Shown here in pieces: positions 1-8,035 of a stretch of DNA of 64,000 nucleotides. Positions within the stretch are counted from its first letter, which is position 1; every line of letters starts with the position of its first letter. The notes beneath the pieces are model-generated. The model saw only the letters and a program-made list of their open reading frames with translations, was not told the origin of the DNA and ran no database searches. Made by a program: the position numbers and the translations under genes. Source of the DNA: AP-15 sp963733945 (GTDB taxonomy: Bacteria; Pseudomonadota; Alphaproteobacteria; ATCC43930; CGMCC-115725); NCBI GenBank assembly GCA_963733945.1, contig CAVTFD010000021.1:307216-371215 (forward strand), in the 5' to 3' direction.

Positions 1-2
1 GC

Positions 3-191
3 TGTTCCCGGGATCTGCCGTTCCCCACGATTATCGACCCAGAGGCGCCGCCGATCCGGCCCGAACGGCACGTCCCAAACTCGATCGCCACCATGCGGCG
101 ACATCTGATCGTCGCGCTCGCCAGGACGCTACCGAGATGCCCCTGCTGCAACGCGCCGATCCGCAAAATCCGCAGAATTCCAGATTACTGA
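3..191 (+). CDS. possible 3' end of an unidentified gene (partial)
   Basis: An open frame enters from the left edge and stops with TGA at 189-191, giving about 62 residues. The tail is basic and contains a CPCC motif (residues PRCPCCNAPIRKI), which could be half of a zinc site. Nothing identifies the protein, and the other forward frames are also open for much of this short stretch, so this is only a candidate. It converges on the minus-strand gene at 244-735. Confidence 0.25.
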   Translation, partial: CSRDLPFPTIIDPEAPPIRPERHVPNSIATMRRHLIVALARTLPRCPCCNAPIRKIRRIPDY

Positions 192-243
192 CGCAGTAAG
201 ACTAATGCAATTGCAAAGATATAGGGGCGACGCTGTGCTATAG

Positions 244-735
244 TTATACTGGTTTCGAGCGAGGAAAATCAGCTCGACAACGTGGTTGGTTCGATGGCCC
301 GATGCTCTCCCTTCGGACGCAAGCGGCGTCGCCCATTAGCTGTTCGAACTGGCCCGGAGACGATAACCACCGCCGGAGAGAGTTGAATTCGAAATCTGGC
401 GCCATACGTGCCAGGGCGCGAAACAGACGGGTAATCATAGGATAGTCGGCCGGCCCGTAGAATGCGATGTCGGGCGCGAGGTCGAGTTCGTGTTCGATTG
501 CGACGTCGAGTAAGGCGAGGAAGTCCTCGGTCGTTGTCGCCGGCGCATCCCGGATTTCGGCCACGAGCGCGCTGATTTCGAGGAGGAGTCTCGCTTGACC
601 CTTGCGCATTGATTCCAAGTCAGCACCCCTGGCGCGGGCCGAGGCGATTTCAACTGCCAGCTGATGGTGTTCGTTCTCGAGCTTAACCCATTGTTTGTGC
701 AGGACAGAGGTTGAAGGCTGCGGACTTTCGGACAC
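244..735 (-). CDS. hypothetical protein with N-terminal coiled coil
   Basis: A 163-residue cytoplasmic protein of unknown function. Residues about 15-60 form an amphipathic, Glu/Arg/Leu-rich helix likely to be a coiled coil, followed by an acidic segment and a basic C-terminal tail. No catalytic motif or signal peptide is visible. The start is a GTG at 733-735 with AGGGAG a few bases upstream. It is transcribed divergently from the large regulator at 905-3268 and shares the roughly 170-bp intergenic region with it. Codon use is like that of the surrounding core genes. No family was recognised. Confidence 0.55.
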   Translation of the reverse strand: MSESPQPSTSVLHKQWVKLENEHHQLAVEIASARARGADLESMRKGQARLLLEISALVAEIRDAPATTTEDFLALLDVAIEHELDLAPDIAFYGPADYPMITRLFRALARMAPDFEFNSLRRWLSSPGQFEQLMGDAACVRRESIGPSNQPRCRADFPRSKPV

Positions 736-904
736 GGTTTAACTCCCTGAGGCACTGTCGGGATACACACCAGGCCAGCGGGACCAACGGGCGCGAGAAT
801 AGTAGCTGTTTGCGGGAAAAGCCAAGATGTTGAGCGCCTACCATAGCCGATTCGGCGCATTGCAGTCAGCTTAACGAGGGGCAAGGTCCTTTGGGCAGCG
901 CGCA

Positions 905-3268
905 TTGAATGGCAGCGCGGCCACGTCTAGTCGAGTGGCGGCATCGAGCAGCCCTCTGCGTGGGCAGGCACAATTGCGCCCGGCGGTCGCGGATGTTCCT
1001 CGAACACTCGCAAAAGGTGACCCCGTCTATCAAGTGTGTTATCCTTCCAACGCTACGGGTGCCCGGGGGTGCTCCGCACGGCGTCGTGCACGACGCTCGG
1101 AGAGGGCGAGGCCGGTGAGATCAGATCTTAGCGCAAAGGAAGAATATTTCACTCCTGCCTATGCGGCCGGCTGGGAGCCGCCAGCGCTGCCGAGAATCTA
1201 TTTGGTTGGCAACATGCGGGCGGTCGCGCCCGACGGCGCCGATTTTCTGCCACGCGGACGAAAAACCCGCGGCCTTTTGGCCATTTTGTGTCTAGCGCAA
1301 GGCGAACGCGTCTCGCGAAGTCGTCTTGTCGGCCTGTTATGGGATCGCTCCGGCGAGGCGCAAGCCCGAATGAGCTTGCGCCAATCACTGTCGGAGCTCA
1401 ACAGCATTGTTAATCGTCATGTTCCCGGCCTCGTTGAGATCGATCGTGAAAGCGTTCGGCTCGATGTTTCCAAATGCTGGGTCGATGCGCTCGCGATCCT
1501 CGAGACGAGCGTCGACGCCGCGGCGCATACCAGTAATCTCGTCGAGCCTTATAGCGAACGCCTCCTCGAAGATCTCGACGGGATTACCCCATCGTTCGAT
1601 CAGTGGCTCACGGCCGAGCGAACCCGCTTCGAGGATCGTGTACGGAAAATTTTGGAGGCGGAGCTCGACCGCCTGACCGAACAGAACGCGAGACCGGAAG
1701 CGCGCGCGGCGGCGGCGCGCCGACTGATCAACTTTGAGCCGACACATGAGGGCGCCGTGCGCAGCCTGATGAAGGCTTTTGCACAAATGGGGGATCGCGC
1801 CCAGGCAATCCGGGAATTCGAACGTTGTCGGCAGATGCTGCAGCGCATGCTCGATCTGCCGCCCTCCAAGGAGACGATTGCCGTCTATGAAGCCGTACGG
1901 GTCGAGTCGACCGAGATGGCTTCCCCGGTAATTTCCCACGAACGGGCGAGCGGCGAGTCGCGCAAAAACATGGAGGCCTGGCCGCTTGATGTATCTCCGG
2001 TTCGCTGGGAGATCAGGAAACAAAGCGATCTCGCCGCTTCCGCTTACGGCCCCGGGCAAGAGCGATGGCACGGCCCGTCGATTGCCGTGCTGCCCTTTCG
2101 CAACCTCACCGGCGATCCGGCACATCATTTCGTCGCGGAGGGGCTAGTCGAAGATCTTATCGAGGCATTGTCGCGGGTTCCGAACTTCTTTGTGATTTCT
2201 CGGCTCTCCACACTGGCTTTTAGGGACCAGGATCGCCATCCGCGTGAGATCGGCGACGTATTGGGGGTTCGCTACGTACTCTCGGGCAGCATGCGGATCT
2301 TCGAGGATCGCCTGCGCCTAACGATCGAGCTGACCGATACAGAGTTGGGTGCTGCCCTCTGGATCTCGAAGCTCGATGAGCGGTTTGTCGACCTATTTGA
2401 GGTTCAGGACCGCTTGTCCGAGATGATTGTTCGTAAGGTCGCGCCCTCACTGCATGCGGCTGAAATGAACCGCATTCGCGTCAAGCGGCCCGACAACCTC
2501 GAGGCCTACGACCTCTTTCTGCGCGCGCAAGAGAACATGCATAATTCCTCGCGTGCGGTGTTCGAGACGTCGGAAGCGCTGTTCGACGCCGCGATCGCAA
2601 AGGATCCCCACTATGCGGCTGCCCTGGCCTGGCGGGCGCGCTGGCATGTGCTGCGGGTCGGACAAGGATGGTCGCCCGATCCGGCGGATGATGCTGTCCA
2701 AGCCGACCGCTTTGCGCGGGCGGCGATCGAATGCAACAGCATGGAACCGATGGCGTTCGCGGTTCATGGCCACGTTGCGTCCTATCTGTACAAGGATTTC
2801 GATCTCGCGTTCCGCCGTTTCGAGGCGGCGCTGCAAATCAACGCCAATGCCGCGCCGGCCTGGATGTGGAGCGCCGCGGCGCATGCCTGGATGGGCAACG
2901 GCTCCCTGGCAATCGAGGAGATCAACAAGGCGATGGCGCTGTCGCCGTACGACCCCTTGATGTATGCTTATAGTGGTAATGCTGCCATGGCCTATCTCGT
3001 CGATGGGCAATACGAGCGGGCGATCGAATGCGCTCTACGTTCCCTTCAGGAGAACCGCACCTACACGTCCGCTCACCGGCAGCTGGTAATGGCGCTGGTG
3101 CTGGCCGGCCGCGAGAACGAAGCACAGGCGTCGGCGCGACGGCTATTGGAGCTCGAGCCCGGGTTGACCGTAACGGGGTTCCGACGGCGATATCCGGGGA
3201 GCGCGAGCTCGCACGCCGACCTCTTTTGCGATGCCCTTGCCAGGGCCGGGATACCGCTTTCTAACTAG
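905..3268 (+). CDS. BTAD/SARP-type transcriptional regulator with TolB-like and TPR domains
   Basis: Up to 787 residues. Residues about 95-185 form a winged-helix DNA-binding domain (RKTRGLLAILCLAQGE...), followed by a bacterial transcriptional activator (BTAD) helical domain at about 200-335. Around residues 390-500 lies a TolB-like/adenylate-cyclase-associated module (IAVLPFRNLTGD, VEDLIEALSRV, YVLSGSMR), and residues about 510-780 are TPR repeats. This architecture is common in alphaproteobacterial one-component regulators that probably bind a ligand or protein through the TPRs. The first 70 residues are low-complexity and Arg/Ser-rich, and GTG at 1115 (preceded by GAGAGGGCGAGG) is a good alternative start that keeps the whole winged helix. 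No neighbouring target gene is evident. Confidence 0.85.
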   Translation: MNGSAATSSRVAASSSPLRGQAQLRPAVADVPRTLAKGDPVYQVCYPSNATGARGCSARRRARRSERARPVRSDLSAKEEYFTPAYAAGWEPPALPRIYLVGNMRAVAPDGADFLPRGRKTRGLLAILCLAQGERVSRSRLVGLLWDRSGEAQARMSLRQSLSELNSIVNRHVPGLVEIDRESVRLDVSKCWVDALAILETSVDAAAHTSNLVEPYSERLLEDLDGITPSFDQWLTAERTRFEDRVRKILEAELDRLTEQNARPEARAAAARRLINFEPTHEGAVRSLMKAFAQMGDRAQAIREFERCRQMLQRMLDLPPSKETIAVYEAVRVESTEMASPVISHERASGESRKNMEAWPLDVSPVRWEIRKQSDLAASAYGPGQERWHGPSIAVLPFRNLTGDPAHHFVAEGLVEDLIEALSRVPNFFVISRLSTLAFRDQDRHPREIGDVLGVRYVLSGSMRIFEDRLRLTIELTDTELGAALWISKLDERFVDLFEVQDRLSEMIVRKVAPSLHAAEMNRIRVKRPDNLEAYDLFLRAQENMHNSSRAVFETSEALFDAAIAKDPHYAAALAWRARWHVLRVGQGWSPDPADDAVQADRFARAAIECNSMEPMAFAVHGHVASYLYKDFDLAFRRFEAALQINANAAPAWMWSAAAHAWMGNGSLAIEEINKAMALSPYDPLMYAYSGNAAMAYLVDGQYERAIECALRSLQENRTYTSAHRQLVMALVLAGRENEAQASARRLLELEPGLTVTGFRRRYPGSASSHADLFCDALARAGIPLSN

Positions 3269-3450
3269 TATGAAACCAAAGGGAAGCGCGAATAAGTCCG
3301 ACTACAACCCTAGTGGGCTACTCGGCCGGAACCAAGCCTTTTCGCTGCAAATCGAGAGTACAAAGGAACAAGTCGAGGGGGACGCTCGCGAAAGATAAAC
3401 TCCTACCCCCGAAGTACCGCAAGTCGCGGACGGGGTCGGGACAGAACGGT

Positions 3451-3660
3451 CTAACGTATTAGACTATCAAAATACTCGGCTCTCCGGTCGAAACTGGCCG
3501 CAAGCTGTAGCAGCTCGCGGCGCGAGAAGGCGGGACGACACTGGTGGGCCAGTTTGCGGAGCCCATTCGCTATTCCGCGATAATGCGTGCCATCAAGAGG
3601 TGGGCGGCTAGTCGACCCCCCGGGGATGGGAAAAGCTTCTTGGATGTCTAAATCCTTCAC
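3451..3660 (-). CDS. small protein, 69 aa, GTGA-coupled to the SciP-like gene
   Basis: A 69-residue reading frame starting at GTG 3658-3660, whose GTGA overlaps the TGA stop of the upstream SciP-like gene; AGGGG lies 5 nt upstream. The C-terminal half (HYRGIANGLRKLA, then RRELLQLAASFDRRAEYF) has the helical heptad pattern of the small alphaproteobacterial proteins whose sequences read like YR..A..LR..A...RRELL.LA..YD..A. Function is unknown. The same frame is open upstream to 3954, but that part is out of phase with the recognisable SciP domain and is not credible as protein. Overlap and ribosome site argue for translational coupling; a remnant of a longer gene cannot be excluded. Confidence 0.45.
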   Translation of the reverse strand: MKDLDIQEAFPIPGGSTSRPPLDGTHYRGIANGLRKLAHQCRPAFSRRELLQLAASFDRRAEYFDSLIR

Positions 3661-4028
3661 GAGTACCCCTGCCAAAAAATTATATTGGAAAAGTGTGGAG
3701 GGCCGCCCAGCGTAAAAGCTCGACTCAGCCCTCTGCCTGAGCAACCGGAAGCGGAAGAAGTTGTGCAGAACGAGAACTCGCGATACTGCTGAATGCGTGT
3801 TACGCGCAAACCGGCGAGACCATGAGTTTCGAAAGCGCGTTGCCAGATGAGGAACTCTTCCACCGAGAGCTGGTAGACACGGCAAGCCTCCTCGATCGTG
3901 ATCCCGCCGCTCCGCACGGCGGCGACCACCGCGGCCTTGCGACGGATGCTCCACCTCTTGATGTTCGGATGTGGCAGTTCCTCGATGAGCCGTGTCCCGC
4001 CCACCGATTTTCCGAGGGGCGTTTTCAT
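3657..4028 (-). CDS. SciP/DUF1153-family regulator with C-terminal extension
   Basis: A 123-residue protein. Residues about 20-90 match the SciP (DUF1153) helix-turn-helix core: ELPHPNIKRWSIRRK, then VVAAVRSGGITIEEACRVY, then LSVEEFLIWQRAFETHGLAGL, ending TRIQQYR. In Caulobacter SciP binds DNA and CtrA and represses CtrA-activated genes; the family is alphaproteobacterial. Known members stop at or soon after the IQQYR motif, whereas this one continues for about 40 residues of unrelated Ser/Cys/Gly-rich sequence. That tail may be a frameshifted former C-terminus. The gene stands alone on its strand except for the coupled 69-residue gene downstream. Confidence 0.75.
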   Translation of the reverse strand: MKTPLGKSVGGTRLIEELPHPNIKRWSIRRKAAVVAAVRSGGITIEEACRVYQLSVEEFLIWQRAFETHGLAGLRVTRIQQYREFSFCTTSSASGCSGRGLSRAFTLGGPPHFSNIIFWQGYS

Positions 4029-4171
4029 GAGGCGCCGCCTAGCCGCGCTGGGTCGAGCCTGGCACCAGCAGGACCCGCCTGAGACCGAACTGGCCGGAAA
4101 GTCAGCTGCATGCTCGCGCGCTCCTTTGTTCTACGGCCCCGCGGTTTAGCATCGGAACCATTCCTCTTGTT

Positions 4172-4425
4172 TTCACGATTTTTTCACGGTTGTGGGCGTG
4201 TTGTCATCAACTTTTTCCACTTTTTGAATCGGGGTTCGGCGGTCCGTAATGCCGGTGATTTGAAGCCGAACGCATCCGTCTATAGCGGTTGAGCCTCTGT
4301 CAAGCTAATGCAAAGCTTATGCCGAAACGGGGATGCCTGACGAGAAACTTACGATTCACGAAGTTTTCACATTTAGCTGGCTAACTTTTCACGACAGGTT
4401 CTTGCGCCCTCTGTGAAATTCACGA
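4172..4425. promoter_or_regulatory. cluster of TTCACG(A/G) boxes upstream of the repeat-peptide gene
   Basis: The heptamer TTCACGA occurs at 4172-4178, 4355-4361, 4388-4394 and 4419-4425, with TTCACGG at 4183-4189 and TTCACAT at 4366-4372. The last three perfect copies begin 33 and 31 bp apart, close to three helical turns, which would place them on the same face of the DNA. They end about 50 bp before the ATG at 4474. This fits an array of operator sites for an unknown regulator. It lies in a 445-bp stretch without genes (4029-4473) that is more AT-rich than the surroundings. Confidence 0.4.
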
Positions 4426-4473
4426 TCGTTAAAGGGGGGCGATCCTGCCCTTGCTTAATCCAGGAGAGACGAG

Positions 4474-4701
4474 ATGAATTCGACTGAACGGCTAACCAAT
4501 GGATCGACGGTAACGGGCTTCCCGCCGCTGCGGCAGCCCAAGCCCGAGACCGGCGACCGCGGCACGGTGCGGCTCGGCGACGGTTGCATCACGGCCGAGT
4601 TCCCGCCATTGCGGCAGCCGAAGTCCGAGATCGTCGACCGCGGCACGGTGCGGCTCGGCGACGGTTGCATCACGGCCGAGTTCCCGTCAATACGTCACTA
4701 G
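4474..4701 (+). CDS. 75-aa peptide with two 27-residue tandem repeats
   Basis: A short gene with a strong ribosome site (CCAGGAGAGACG before ATG). After a 15-residue leader (MNSTERLTNGSTVTG) come two copies of a 27-residue unit at residues 16-42 and 43-69, then a six-residue start of a third unit (FPSIRH) and the stop. Each unit contains FPPLRQPK, a variable acidic spacer, then an invariant RGTVRLGDGCITAE with a single Cys. The leader-plus-repeated-core layout resembles multi-core ribosomal peptide precursors, but also simple surface or binding repeats. No signal peptide is visible. The gene is followed 38 bp later by the unknown gene at 4740 on the same strand, so the two are probably co-transcribed. 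Function unknown. Confidence 0.7.
   Translation: MNSTERLTNGSTVTGFPPLRQPKPETGDRGTVRLGDGCITAEFPPLRQPKSEIVDRGTVRLGDGCITAEFPSIRH
4519..4680 (+). repeat. two tandem 81-bp in-frame repeats
   Basis: Unit 1 is 4519-4599 and unit 2 is 4600-4680; a partial third unit begins at 4681. The 3' part of the two units, from the codons for DRGTVRLG to the end, is identical at the DNA level, while the middle (PETG versus SEIV) differs by several substitutions. This pattern indicates recent duplication or gene conversion within the coding sequence, with the variable part diverging. Confidence 0.9.
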
Positions 4702-4739
4702 AAAGATCGTCAGTCGCCGCGGAAAGCGGGGTGTAAGAG

Positions 4740-5525
4740 ATGGCTCAGCAGGCTAAATCGATCATTTGTAGATTTTACCGGCTCATCCCCGACGCTCCGG
4801 CTCCGCGGCCGGCCGACCGCTCGGCCGATGGCATGCTTCCCATGCGGGGCTATCGCTATTGCGAAGCTGTCGCCGCTGCTTCGGCGTTCGGATGGTACCT
4901 CTACCCACCGCTGAGCTTCAGCTTGGTGTGGGATGGTGTCGAGATCGCTTGGACTTACGCAGGCGCTGAGGATTGGTTCCCGTTGCGCGGAGCTCAGTTT
5001 CCCGGGTTTCGACAGCTATTCGAGCAGGTGGCGCCCGACTCGGTTAAGCCTTTGGCTCCGCCATTTCTTGCCGTCTCGCGCGAGCCCGGCGTCGTGCAGA
5101 TCTGGAGCGGTTATCTGGCGCGCACGGCACCGGGTTGGGCATTGCTCTCCCGGGGTCCGGCCAACATTCCGCGGACCCAGGGCTACGAGCATTTTGAAGG
5201 CATAATCGAGTCGGAAACCTGGTTCGGTCCGCTCTTTACCAACATTCGGCTAACCCGCACGAACTCTCCGATAGAGTTCCACGTCCGCTATCCGCTGTTC
5301 CAGGTGCAGCCGCTGCTGCGCGAATGTTATAGCGGTACCTCGTTCGAGGTCGTGGGTTTAGCAGAAATGAGCGCGACCAATTGGCAAGATTTCGAGGCGA
5401 CGATGAAACCCAATACCGATCAGATGCGGATGCTTGGACATTATGCCGTCGATACGCGACGACGTGGCAAAAGGAAGTCACAAACGCTGCCGAAGAACAG
5501 TGCAGGCTCCCGAGCGGATGAATAG
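4740..5525 (+). CDS. protein of unknown function (resembles DUF6065 family)
   Basis: A 261-residue soluble protein without signal peptide or membrane segments. It begins with FYRLIPDAPAPRPADRS and continues with aromatic-rich stretches such as FGWYLYPPLSFSLVWDG and ETWFGPLFTNIRLTRTN, then RYPLFQVQPL; the C-terminus is basic and likely disordered. From memory this resembles the uncharacterised family called DUF6065, but that cannot be verified here and no activity is known. GTGTAAGAG precedes the ATG. It lies 38 bp after the repeat-peptide gene, suggesting that the two form a functional pair, and it converges with the EamA transporter 2 bp beyond its end. Confidence 0.75.
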   Translation: MAQQAKSIICRFYRLIPDAPAPRPADRSADGMLPMRGYRYCEAVAAASAFGWYLYPPLSFSLVWDGVEIAWTYAGAEDWFPLRGAQFPGFRQLFEQVAPDSVKPLAPPFLAVSREPGVVQIWSGYLARTAPGWALLSRGPANIPRTQGYEHFEGIIESETWFGPLFTNIRLTRTNSPIEFHVRYPLFQVQPLLRECYSGTSFEVVGLAEMSATNWQDFEATMKPNTDQMRMLGHYAVDTRRRGKRKSQTLPKNSAGSRADE

Positions 5526-5527
5526 CT

Positions 5528-6394
5528 TCAGCGAGCAGCTTTAAGAGCGCGTGGTGCAGGCTGCACGGCCAACAGGCAACTCGAGAGGATCGCAACAACG
5601 CCCAGCCAACTTAGCAAGTCTGGTATCTCATGAAATAAAACGACACCGCCGACAACTGCTATAACTAGACGTAGGAATGTATAAGGACCAAGACTAGAAG
5701 CGCTAGCATATCGTACCGCTACTATTCCTGCGTACATCCCTACGGGTCCAAATATTAGCACGCCGGATAACCAAGGCCAGATCGTACGCTCCGGGAGCGC
5801 CGTCGTAGCCAAAACCGGAAGGTTGCAGATGACGGCGACTGCATTCACGTAGAACATCGTGGTCAATTCGGAGTCGCCGCCGGGGCGTTGTAGATATTTG
5901 TTCAATACGAATGAGAGGCCGTTAAAACTGGTACCGAGCAGAGCGATCAAATAAACAATGTTCCGGTCGAGGAAAGCCGGCTTGACTATGAATAAGGCGC
6001 CAACGGTGCCTATGGCAGTGGCTACCCATTTGAAGGGTGCCACGCGTTCGTTCAGAATGAGCGCGGAGAACACGGCAATGTAAGCCGCCTGGGTGTAGGA
6101 AATCGCCGTAGCATCAGCAAACGGCAGGTGGGAGAAGGAGTACATCAGCACCCATAGATATATGACAGACACAAATCCGCGCAGCATTTGCAGCGGCAGC
6201 TGGCTGGTTTTCAGCACCGACCAGCCGGTTTTCCAGGCGAGGGACCCAACCAGCATCAATCCGGCACTGCTGCGCAGCAGCGCCAGCTGCATAGCCGAGG
6301 CGCGCGACCCGAGGTGATGGATCATCGCAGTCTCGATTGAGAACAGGATCGCCTGACCGATCATTAATCCAACGGCAAGACGCTGATTTTTCAT
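5528..6394 (-). CDS. EamA/DMT-superfamily transporter
   Basis: A 288-residue polytopic inner-membrane protein with about ten hydrophobic helices arranged as two EamA halves (roughly residues 5-135 and 145-280). Features typical of the drug/metabolite transporter superfamily are visible, including the AISYTQAAYIAVFSALILNE stretch at the end of the first half. Substrate cannot be told from sequence; members export amino acids, metabolites or toxic compounds. Its 3' end lies 2 bp from the end of the unknown gene at 4740-5525, transcribed convergently. Its own upstream region (6395 onward) is long and non-coding. Confidence 0.85.
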   Translation of the reverse strand: MKNQRLAVGLMIGQAILFSIETAMIHHLGSRASAMQLALLRSSAGLMLVGSLAWKTGWSVLKTSQLPLQMLRGFVSVIYLWVLMYSFSHLPFADATAISYTQAAYIAVFSALILNERVAPFKWVATAIGTVGALFIVKPAFLDRNIVYLIALLGTSFNGLSFVLNKYLQRPGGDSELTTMFYVNAVAVICNLPVLATTALPERTIWPWLSGVLIFGPVGMYAGIVAVRYASASSLGPYTFLRLVIAVVGGVVLFHEIPDLLSWLGVVAILSSCLLAVQPAPRALKAAR

Positions 6395-7147
6395 GACCTA
6401 CCCCCGGCGGGTTTAACAGGCGGCGTCCGTCTCCGCAATGCGAGCGAAGCGAGCAGCGCCGACATGGCGGTCAACCCACGCGACGCCGCGAACGCGAAAG
6501 AGCGCATCGACTAGGTGAGCTATTTAACGAAAACGAGGCTGCTGCCCCATATTGCAGAGATCGCTAATCCACTCTCAGCACTTGGTTGGGCGCCCGCGGA
6601 GCCAAGAAAATGCAACTGTGCCAGCGTTGGCGAAGCAATCACTTAGATCGCGCAGAAATCTAGTGCGAATGCCGGCTTTCCGCCCGGCTGAGCCGACACC
6701 ATCTCGCCTCGCCAATGACGCCTTAGGGCAAACTGCGACATGGCCGTGGCGCTAAAATGAAACGTTTTGTCATCCACCACACGAAGAGTGCATCGATGAC
6801 TGCGCGGGTACGGTCGTGCGCGCCCGCATCCACGAGCGGGTCCCGGTTCGGCGGCTCGGCAGATCGCAGCGTTGGCGGATTGACGACTGCACTGGTCGTG
6901 GTGGTACGATTTTAACGCTTGGCAGCCGCAGCTTTTTGCGTCATGCCCGTCGGAGCGGTCACTCAGGGGCCAATTCCATGCCCGCAGCCCTGGACCCCCG
7001 CTTCCCCCCCACGGAATAAGTCGGTGGGCTGAAGGCGCGCGGGGCGAGGAGGAGAAAAGAGGAAACGGGAACCCTCCGTCTGGTTCGTGCCACTGGGCCA
7101 AGAAAGCGTCATGATGCGCATCCGGCCCTGCAACCCTAGATCGGATC
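6395..7147. other. 753-bp intergenic region, no credible gene
   Basis: Several short frames are open on both strands but none has a ribosome site or recognisable protein pattern. Around 6940-7010 the sequence (GCAGCCCTGGACCCCCGC) looks like one arm of a degenerate palindromic intergenic repeat. It separates the divergent EamA transporter and aldolase genes, so it should contain both promoters; no clear -35/-10 pair was identified. Confidence 0.4.
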
Positions 7148-7897
7148 ATGGCCATGAACAGCCTCGACACCCTTGTCCAGGATCTGGTGATCGCCAATCG
7201 CATCCTCGCGCGGGAGGAGGTGGTCGACGCCTATGGCCATGTCAGCGTCCGGCATCCGGAGGATCCGAGCCGGTTTCTGATCGCTCGCTCGGTCTCCCCG
7301 GAACTGGTCACCGCCGAGGACATCGTCGAGCTCGGCCTCGACGGGCAGCCGGTCGGCGACGACAAGCGCCCGCTCTATCTCGAACGGTTTATCCACGCGG
7401 CGATCTTCGAGGCGCGGCCGGAAGTCATCGCGGTGGTGCACGCCCATGCCGAAGACACGCTCGCCTTCGGGGTCGCCGATATGACCAAGCTGCGGCCGGT
7501 GATCCACTCGGGAGCCTTTATCGGACCCGAGGTGCCGGTCTGGGACATCGCCGATAATTTCGGCGAGACCAATCTGCTCGTCACCAATCTGGCGCAGGGC
7601 CGCGACCTGGCGAAATGTCTCGGCGGCAACAATGTGGCGCTGATGCGCGGCCACGGTTTTGCCGCGGCCGCCCGCTCGCTGATCGAGGTGGTGCGGCTGT
7701 CGGTCTATCTGCCGCGCAACGCCCGCATCCTAATGCAGGCAAAGCAGCTGGGCGGCCCGATCAAATACCTCTCGCAGGGCGAGATCGACGCCCGCAACCG
7801 CGGCTACAGCCCATATTCGCCCGAGACCTGGCGCGCCTGGGAATATTGGGCGAACAAAGCCGGCTGCGGCCATCTGCTGACCCGGCCCGACACCTGA
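7148..7897 (+). CDS. class II aldolase/adducin family protein
   Basis: A 249-residue cytoplasmic enzyme of the class II aldolase/adducin fold. The first metal-binding pair is in VVHAHAED (about residue 98) and the third histidine in MRGHG (about residue 162), consistent with a Zn- or Mn-dependent aldolase, decarboxylase or epimerase. N-terminal AYGHVSVRHPEDPSRFLIAR is the usual substrate phosphate/carboxylate-binding region; the lack of the canonical GN.S motif suggests the branch acting on hydroxy-keto acids or catechol-type carboxylates rather than sugar phosphates. ATG 7148 and ATG 7154 are both possible starts. It is followed on the same strand by the HbpS-like gene. Confidence 0.85.
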   Translation: MAMNSLDTLVQDLVIANRILAREEVVDAYGHVSVRHPEDPSRFLIARSVSPELVTAEDIVELGLDGQPVGDDKRPLYLERFIHAAIFEARPEVIAVVHAHAEDTLAFGVADMTKLRPVIHSGAFIGPEVPVWDIADNFGETNLLVTNLAQGRDLAKCLGGNNVALMRGHGFAAAARSLIEVVRLSVYLPRNARILMQAKQLGGPIKYLSQGEIDARNRGYSPYSPETWRAWEYWANKAGCGHLLTRPDT

Positions 7898-8035
7898 CCG
7901 CGCGGCTTGATCATCGGGTCGAGCGCCGCAACACAACTGCACGGCGCCGAGGTCGCAACGGGCGGCGTTGCGGTATAGTCCACCGAGCCGGCAGTTACAC
8001 AGGGCCAGCAATTACATAGGGAAGGAGAGCGAGCG

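Noticed and set aside
6643..7203. A 186-residue minus-strand frame in the gap before the aldolase gene
   Set aside because: No ribosome site, low-complexity composition, and it overlaps the aldolase start; no homology pattern recognised.
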